Part shown: positions 5,777-9,959 of the stretch, one piece after another | How positions within the stretch are numbered: position 1 is the first letter of the stretch | Layout of the letters: the number at the start of each line of letters is the position of its first letter | NCBI GenBank assembly: GCA_002315505.1 | Contig: DCGX01000074.1 | Span: 68,849-78,807 of the forward strand | DNA length: 9,959 nt | From: Ruminococcaceae bacterium UBA1767 | GTDB taxonomy: Bacteria; Bacillota; Clostridia; Oscillospirales; Acutalibacteraceae | Direction: 5' to 3' | The notes under the pieces: model-generated | The model's input: the letters and a program-made list of their open reading frames with translations, nothing else | The model's database searches: none | What the model was told of the DNA's origin: nothing | Made by a program: the position numbers and the translations under genes

Positions 5777-7522
5777 ATGTGGAAATATTTTAAGAAATAT
5801 TGGTTTTTTGCTTTGCTCGCTCCGATATTTATGATTGGCGAAGTGTCAATGGATTTGCTTCAGCCTTCACTTATGAATATTATTGTTGATGACGGTGTTC
5901 TCGGTCTGTCAAACGGGGGAACAGGTGATTTAAGAATAATTCTGATTACGGGCTTAAAAATGATCGGTACTGTGGCTCTCGGCGGAACATTCGGTGTTTT
6001 GTGCGGCGTTTTCACAAATCTGTGCGCGCAGAATTTCGGAAATGATTTAAGAAAAAGATGCTTTTCGGGGATTATGAATTTATCTTTTGAACAGACTGAT
6101 AAATTTTCCACCGGTTCACTTGTTACAAGAGTAACAAACGATATTACTCAGGTGCAAAATATGGTCAGTATGTGCATCAGAGGATTTGTAAGAAATGCTA
6201 TGTTTCTTATAGGCGGTACTTTCTGTATGCTGAAGCTGAATATAAGCTTCGGTATTACGGCTTTATGTGCATTGCCTATGCTTATTGTTATGATTGTTTT
6301 GTTTATTTCCAAGGTTAACCCGATGTTCTCGTTGTTGCAGGATAAGCTTGACAAGGTTAATTCCGTTATGCAGGAAAATGTGGCAGGTGCAAGAGTTGTT
6401 AAAGCCTATGTAAAAGAAAAATATGAAAAAACAAGATTTTCAAAAGCAAATAACGACCTTATTTCAACCCAGTTAAGAATTCTTTTGCTGATTTCATATC
6501 TTGCTCCGTTAATGAATATTATTATGAATTTAACTGTTGTTGCCGTTATTTGGGTTGGTGGAATAAATGTCCGCAATAATTCGGGACTTACTCCCGGCAA
6601 TATTATGGCGGCAATCACCTATGTTTCTCAAGTTTTAGGCGGAGTTATGATGATTGCAAATTTGTTTCAGAATATTTCAAGAGGCTCCGCAAGTGCAAAA
6701 AGACTTAACGAAGTCATTAATTGTTTACCTGATATTTCAGACGGCGATTTTGACGGCGATACCCCAGAAAAAGGCACAATAGAATTTAACAATGTCGTTT
6801 TTGCATACCCAAACGGAAACGGAGAAACTGTGCTTGATGACATTTCATTTAAGATTGAAAGCGGTGAAACCGTCGGAATTTTAGGTGTTACCGGATGTGG
6901 TAAATCTACCCTTGTTTCACTTATTCCGAGGTTTTACGATGTAACCGGCGGTGAAGTCAAAGTTGACGGCATTAATGTCAAGGATTATAAATTAACCCTG
7001 CTCCGTGATAAAGTCGCCGTGGCATTGCAGAAATCAGAGCTATTCTCAGATACTATTAAGGGCAATATTCTATGGGGTAATGACAATGCGACGGAAGAGC
7101 AGATAATCGAAGCTTCTCAAATTGCTCAGGCTGATGGTTTCATTAATGAAAAAGAAAACGGCTATGATACAATTGTGGCGGAAAAAGGTGCGTCACTTTC
7201 CGGTGGACAGAAACAGAGAATTTCAATAGCACGAGCCGTTTTGAAAAATGCGGAAATTATGATTTTTGATGATTCAACCTCCGCTCTTGACCTTAAAACC
7301 GAGTCGGATTTATATAAAGCGCTAAATGAGAAAACAAATAATGTAACAAAAATAATAATCGCTCAGCGAATTGCTTCCGTTAAAAATGCCGACAGAATTA
7401 TTGTTCTGGATTCGGGCAGAATTGCGGCGTTTGACACTCACGAAAATCTTATGAAAAACTGTGATATTTACAGAGATATTTATTCGTCACAGTTAAGTGA
7501 TGATGTAAAGGGGGTAATGTGA
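5777..7522 (+). CDS. ABC exporter subunit, permease-ATPase half-transporter with degenerate catalytic site
   Basis: A 581-residue half-transporter of the type I (ABCB/MdlB-like) exporter family. Six membrane helices occupy about residues 10-300, and the ATPase domain follows. Motifs are Walker A GVTGCGKST (370-378), Q-loop Gln418, intact signature LSGGQ (474-478), Walker B IMIFD (494-498). Two catalytic positions are altered: the Glu after Walker B is Asp499 (FDDSTSALD) and the switch-loop His is Gln530 (IIIAQRIAS). This is the pattern of the degenerate-site partner in heterodimeric exporters such as LmrCD, BmrCD and TM287/288. The gene overlaps the next by one base, so the two products should form one complex in the cytoplasmic membrane, exporting drugs, lipids or peptides; the cargo cannot be told. 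The ATG at 5777 has AGGGTGA at 5766-5772 just ahead. Confidence 0.94.
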   Translation: MWKYFKKYWFFALLAPIFMIGEVSMDLLQPSLMNIIVDDGVLGLSNGGTGDLRIILITGLKMIGTVALGGTFGVLCGVFTNLCAQNFGNDLRKRCFSGIMNLSFEQTDKFSTGSLVTRVTNDITQVQNMVSMCIRGFVRNAMFLIGGTFCMLKLNISFGITALCALPMLIVMIVLFISKVNPMFSLLQDKLDKVNSVMQENVAGARVVKAYVKEKYEKTRFSKANNDLISTQLRILLLISYLAPLMNIIMNLTVVAVIWVGGINVRNNSGLTPGNIMAAITYVSQVLGGVMMIANLFQNISRGSASAKRLNEVINCLPDISDGDFDGDTPEKGTIEFNNVVFAYPNGNGETVLDDISFKIESGETVGILGVTGCGKSTLVSLIPRFYDVTGGEVKVDGINVKDYKLTLLRDKVAVALQKSELFSDTIKGNILWGNDNATEEQIIEASQIAQADGFINEKENGYDTIVAEKGASLSGGQKQRISIARAVLKNAEIMIFDDSTSALDLKTESDLYKALNEKTNNVTKIIIAQRIASVKNADRIIVLDSGRIAAFDTHENLMKNCDIYRDIYSSQLSDDVKGVM

Positions 7523-9351
7523 TGGCTGATTTTAACAAACAACCTCCGAAAGCTCCTCCTGAAATGAATTTTCGTCCTGGAAGAGGTCCGAGACCGGGAA
7601 TGTTTCAAAAAGAAAAGCCGAAAAATAGCAAGGAAACATTAAAAAAACTGCTTCTGTATTTTGTGAACGAAAAGAGAATGCTCACAATTCTTATTCTTTT
7701 TGTTGTTTTAAGCGTTGTCTGCGGTGTTTTTGCTCCGTCGGTTCAATCTACGGCAATAGACAAAATCGCAGACAGAAATTTTGATGCATTACCGAAAACT
7801 CTTATTATTATGATCGTTCTGTATTTACTCAGTGCGGTTTGTCTGCTTTTTCAGTCGCAGCTTTCGGCAAAACTTTCTCAATCCGTTGTTAAAAAAATGA
7901 GAGAGGATTTATTTGGCAAAATCGTAACCCTTCCTGTAAAATATCTTGATTTTCACTCTCACGGGGATATTATGAGCCGTATGACAAACGATGTAGAAAA
8001 CATTTCAAACACGGTTTCTCAATCTCTTTCATCTCTCATAAGCGGTGTTCTTACCGTTATTGGTACTGTCAGTATGATGATATATTACAGTCCCTCTCTG
8101 GCTCTTTTGTCTTGCTTTACGGTGGTGCTTACGGTTATTATTACCAAATATCTTTCCAAGGCTATGAGGAAATTCTTTTTGAAAAGACAGATTCTTCTGG
8201 GCAAGGTTAACGGTCATATTGAAGAAAATATCACAAGCTATAAAACGGTCGTTGCTTATAACCGACAGAATAAGGTTATCGAAGAATTTGATAAAACATC
8301 CGATGAATTGACCAAGGTAGGTATAAAGGCGGAAATATTAGGCGGTTCAATGGGACCGGTTATGAATGTTGTTAATAACATCGGCTTTGTAATTATTGCC
8401 GCATTCGGCGGATTGTTTGCCATAAAAGGATACATAACAATAGGCGTTATTTCCGCATTTATTGTGTATGCAAAACAGTTCGGCAGGCCTATTAACGAAA
8501 TTGCAAATCTTTACGGTCAGATTCAGACAGCTATTGCAGGTGCCGAAAGAATATTTGACATTATGGACGAAAAAAGTGAAGATAAAGACGGCGAAAAACT
8601 TGTCGAAGACATTAAAGGCGTCGTGAAATTTGAAAATGTTAATTTCTCATATGTTCCCGAAAAGCAGGTGCTCTTTGATTTTAATCTTGAGGTGTACTCA
8701 GGGCACAAGGTTGCTCTTGTAGGCGCTACGGGAAGTGGTAAAACAACGGTTGTTAATCTTCTAATGCGTTTTTATGACGTTGACAGCGGAAAAATCACCG
8801 TTGACGGTAAAGATATTAAAGAACTCAGCCTTGATGAGCTGAGAAAAAATGTTGCCATTGTTTTGCAGGATACAGTACTTTTTTCCGATTCCATAAGAAA
8901 TAATATTAAATATTCAAATGAGAATATTTCAAACGATGAAATGATTAAAGCCTCACGAATGAGCAACTGTGACGTTATGATTAACAGACTTACAGACGGG
9001 TATGATACCGCACTTACGGAGTCCGGACAGAATCTTTCCCAGGGACAAAGACAGCTTATTTCAATAGCAAGGGCTTTTGTTGCAAACCCGAAAATTCTTA
9101 TTCTTGATGAAGCAACTTCTTCGGTTGATACAAGAACAGAAAAGAGAATTCAGGATGCTATGGCATCACTTATGAAAGACAGAACGAGTCTTATTATCGC
9201 CCACCGCCTTTCAACCGTAAGAGATGCAGACCTTATAGTTGTTATGGATAACGGCAGAATTATCGAAATCGGCAACCATAATGAACTGATTGAGAAACAG
9301 GGAAAATATTATGAATTGTATATGACTCAGTTTGCGGGAAAATCCATATAA
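7522..9351 (+). CDS. ABC exporter subunit, permease-ATPase partner with intact catalytic Glu
   Basis: The 609-residue partner of the preceding gene. It starts with a Pro/Arg/Lys-rich cytoplasmic extension (residues 1-36, e.g. RPGRGPRPGMF), then a six-helix membrane domain (about 50-340) and an ATPase domain. Motifs are Walker A GATGSGKTT (401-409), Q-loop Gln449, Walker B ILILDE with catalytic Glu530, and switch His561 (LIIAHRLST). The signature is LSQGQ (505-509) rather than LSGGQ. Paired with the first subunit, this gives one consensus ATP site (this Walker A/B with the other's LSGGQ) and one degenerate site. The ATG at 7522 is preferred because AAGGGGG (7508-7514) lies 7 bases ahead; a GTG at 7519 is also in frame but is too close. 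The stop of the first gene and this start share the TGATG overlap, implying translational coupling. Confidence 0.94.
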   Translation: MADFNKQPPKAPPEMNFRPGRGPRPGMFQKEKPKNSKETLKKLLLYFVNEKRMLTILILFVVLSVVCGVFAPSVQSTAIDKIADRNFDALPKTLIIMIVLYLLSAVCLLFQSQLSAKLSQSVVKKMREDLFGKIVTLPVKYLDFHSHGDIMSRMTNDVENISNTVSQSLSSLISGVLTVIGTVSMMIYYSPSLALLSCFTVVLTVIITKYLSKAMRKFFLKRQILLGKVNGHIEENITSYKTVVAYNRQNKVIEEFDKTSDELTKVGIKAEILGGSMGPVMNVVNNIGFVIIAAFGGLFAIKGYITIGVISAFIVYAKQFGRPINEIANLYGQIQTAIAGAERIFDIMDEKSEDKDGEKLVEDIKGVVKFENVNFSYVPEKQVLFDFNLEVYSGHKVALVGATGSGKTTVVNLLMRFYDVDSGKITVDGKDIKELSLDELRKNVAIVLQDTVLFSDSIRNNIKYSNENISNDEMIKASRMSNCDVMINRLTDGYDTALTESGQNLSQGQRQLISIARAFVANPKILILDEATSSVDTRTEKRIQDAMASLMKDRTSLIIAHRLSTVRDADLIVVMDNGRIIEIGNHNELIEKQGKYYELYMTQFAGKSI

Positions 9352-9438
9352 AAGTATCACCTTGTTAAAGTGAACATACAGATGTTGTTTTCAACAGAAT
9401 AGAAACATTAAAAACAAAAATTGAACAGTAATAACGAA

Positions 9439-9467
9439 ATCCCCGTCGGCATAACGCTGACGGGGAT
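9439..9467 (+). terminator. Terminator of the ABC exporter operon
   Basis: A GC-rich 12-bp stem (9439-9450 with 9456-9467; nine perfect pairs ATCCCCGTC/GACGGGGAT, one G-U, two more GC pairs) with a 5-base loop is followed by AAATCTTTTG. It lies 87 bases after the operon's stop codon. The T run is short and offset, but the stem is strong. Confidence 0.75.
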
Positions 9468-9486
9468 AAATCTTTTGTTATGAATG

Positions 9487-9706
9487 TTTTGTGGTCATTT
9501 CGGGGTCACGGTTTTGAAAACCTTGATATATCAACACTTTTGAGGTGCCTCAATTATTCCCACTCTTTTCTAATTATTGATTTTTCTGTGATTTTGCCTT
9601 CAAATGGCATCAAATTATTGATTTTTACTGCTTTTTATTTTAAATTTTTCGCCCATTTCGCTGATTTTATATGTTTCGCAAAAATTTTGGGGTCATTTTG
9701 GGGTCA
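9487..9706. repeat. Direct-repeat cluster, possible integrase attachment region
   Basis: This gene-free stretch holds several repeats. A 22-base unit at 9487-9508 recurs at 9685-9706 with two mismatches; each copy itself contains two GGTCA-type halves 12 bases apart. A 14-base exact repeat, AATTATTGATTTTT, occurs at 9572-9585 and 9613-9626. Between the outer copies, 9554-9565 reads TTATTCCCACTC, whose complement GAGTGGGAATAA spells Glu-Trp-Glu-stop, the usual end of GMP synthase, a known insertion site of genomic islands. Outer arm repeats around a core are what a tyrosine-integrase attachment region looks like. Alternatively the 22-base units are two decayed copies of an integrase C-terminus, since on the minus strand they read DPKMTPK and DPEMTTK in the same frame with stops soon after. 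No integrase gene is in the window. Confidence 0.35.
9510..9553. repeat. Three adjacent perfect palindromes
   Basis: GGTTTT-G-AAAACC (9510-9522), TTGATATATCAA (9523-9534) and TTGAGG-TG-CCTCAA (9540-9553) follow one another with at most 5 bases between them. They sit immediately left of the candidate core at 9554-9565. They look like binding sites for dimeric proteins, perhaps an excisionase/integrase or a repressor; the assignment is inference. Confidence 0.5.
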
Positions 9707-9752
9707 AACCAAAAAGTTATATTAAAACAGTTTAATCAACGTCATTTAACAG

Positions 9753-9959
9753 CTAAATCTTAACCTTTATCAAACACACCCCGAAACAGCTCTTTTTGCG
9801 TTCAATAAATTTCGGCGGCAGCTTCGGCAGCCACTTTTTTGAAAATTCGGTGCTGTGAAAGTAAGCACACATATTTGCAACAGGAAGCACCACCCATTCG
9901 CTTTCAGGGCGTTTGTTGGCAATATAGAATCGTGCTATTTCGGGCATAACCTCATCGGG
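9753..9959 (-). CDS. 3' end of an unidentified leftward gene (partial)
   Basis: The frame is open from the window edge (9959) to a stop at 9753-9755, giving 68 C-terminal residues. It contains PDEVMPEIARFYIANKRP, then SEWVVLPVANMCAYFHSTEF, then KKWLPKLPPKFIERKKSCFGV. The composition, with conserved-looking Trp, Pro and Cys residues, looks like a real soluble protein rather than a chance frame. I do not recognise the family, and the domain that would reveal the function probably lies outside the window. An internal ATG at 9947 is not a likely start because the frame continues through it and no ribosome binding site precedes it. No clear terminator follows, only a weak hairpin with one mismatch near 9729-9749. 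Confidence 0.55.
   Translation of the reverse strand, partial: PDEVMPEIARFYIANKRPESEWVVLPVANMCAYFHSTEFSKKWLPKLPPKFIERKKSCFGVCLIKVKI

Noticed and set aside
7519..7521. GTG start for the second ABC subunit
   Set aside because: It is only 4 bases from the AAGGGGG site; the ATG three bases later has better spacing.
9487..9706. CRISPR array
   Set aside because: There are only two copies of the 22-base unit, spaced by 176 bases, with no regular repeat-spacer pattern and no cas gene.
9480..9725. Plus-strand frame of 81 codons after the exporter terminator
   Set aside because: It has no ribosome binding site, is very rich in Phe/Leu/Ile from AT-rich DNA, and covers the repeat cluster.

Overview
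The window is AT-rich DNA with strong GGAGG-type ribosome binding sites and near-consensus sigma-A promoters. Together with the protein families present, this suggests a low-GC Gram-positive bacterium, most likely a gut-type member of class Clostridia (Oscillospiraceae/Ruminococcus-like). That placement is inferred from style and family resemblance, not from a marker gene.

Left part (1-2446): the 3' end of a rightward gene, probably a nucleotidyltransferase-family protein, converges through a shared hairpin terminator on a leftward Lrp/AsnC regulator (301-750). The regulator is divergent from an aspartate ammonia-lyase gene (977-2389). The 226 bp between their start codons hold one good promoter for each gene and two perfect palindromes that overlap the regulator's own promoter. 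The arrangement suggests an amino-acid-responsive regulator controlling itself and possibly aspartate breakdown to fumarate and ammonium.

Middle (2447-3721): a decayed phage-derived stretch on the minus strand. A 5'-truncated, frameshifted gene carries the C-terminal end of a phage minor capsid protein followed by a probable PBECR-type nuclease domain. Beyond it lie two tandem leftward terminators and non-coding debris. The broken end of this remnant abuts the promoter of a rightward gene (3786-5417) encoding an unusual cytoplasmic two-domain enzyme: a nitrilase-superfamily amidase fused to a glycerophosphodiester phosphodiesterase. This fusion is the most distinctive gene here, because the pairing suggests a two-step attack on a substrate with both an amide-type C-N bond and a glycerophosphodiester.

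Right part (5741-9467): a two-gene operon with overlapping stop and start codons encodes both halves of a heterodimeric ABC exporter. The first subunit has degenerate catalytic residues (Asp for the catalytic Glu, Gln for the switch His). The second has a degenerate signature (LSQGQ) but an intact catalytic Glu and His, so the complex should have one working and one degenerate ATP site. A strong terminator follows.

Right edge (9468-9959): a non-coding zone with imperfect direct repeats, three adjacent palindromes and a 12-base sequence matching the codons for a Glu-Trp-Glu-stop end, like that of GMP synthase. It may be the scar of an integrase attachment region. A leftward gene of unknown function runs off the window.
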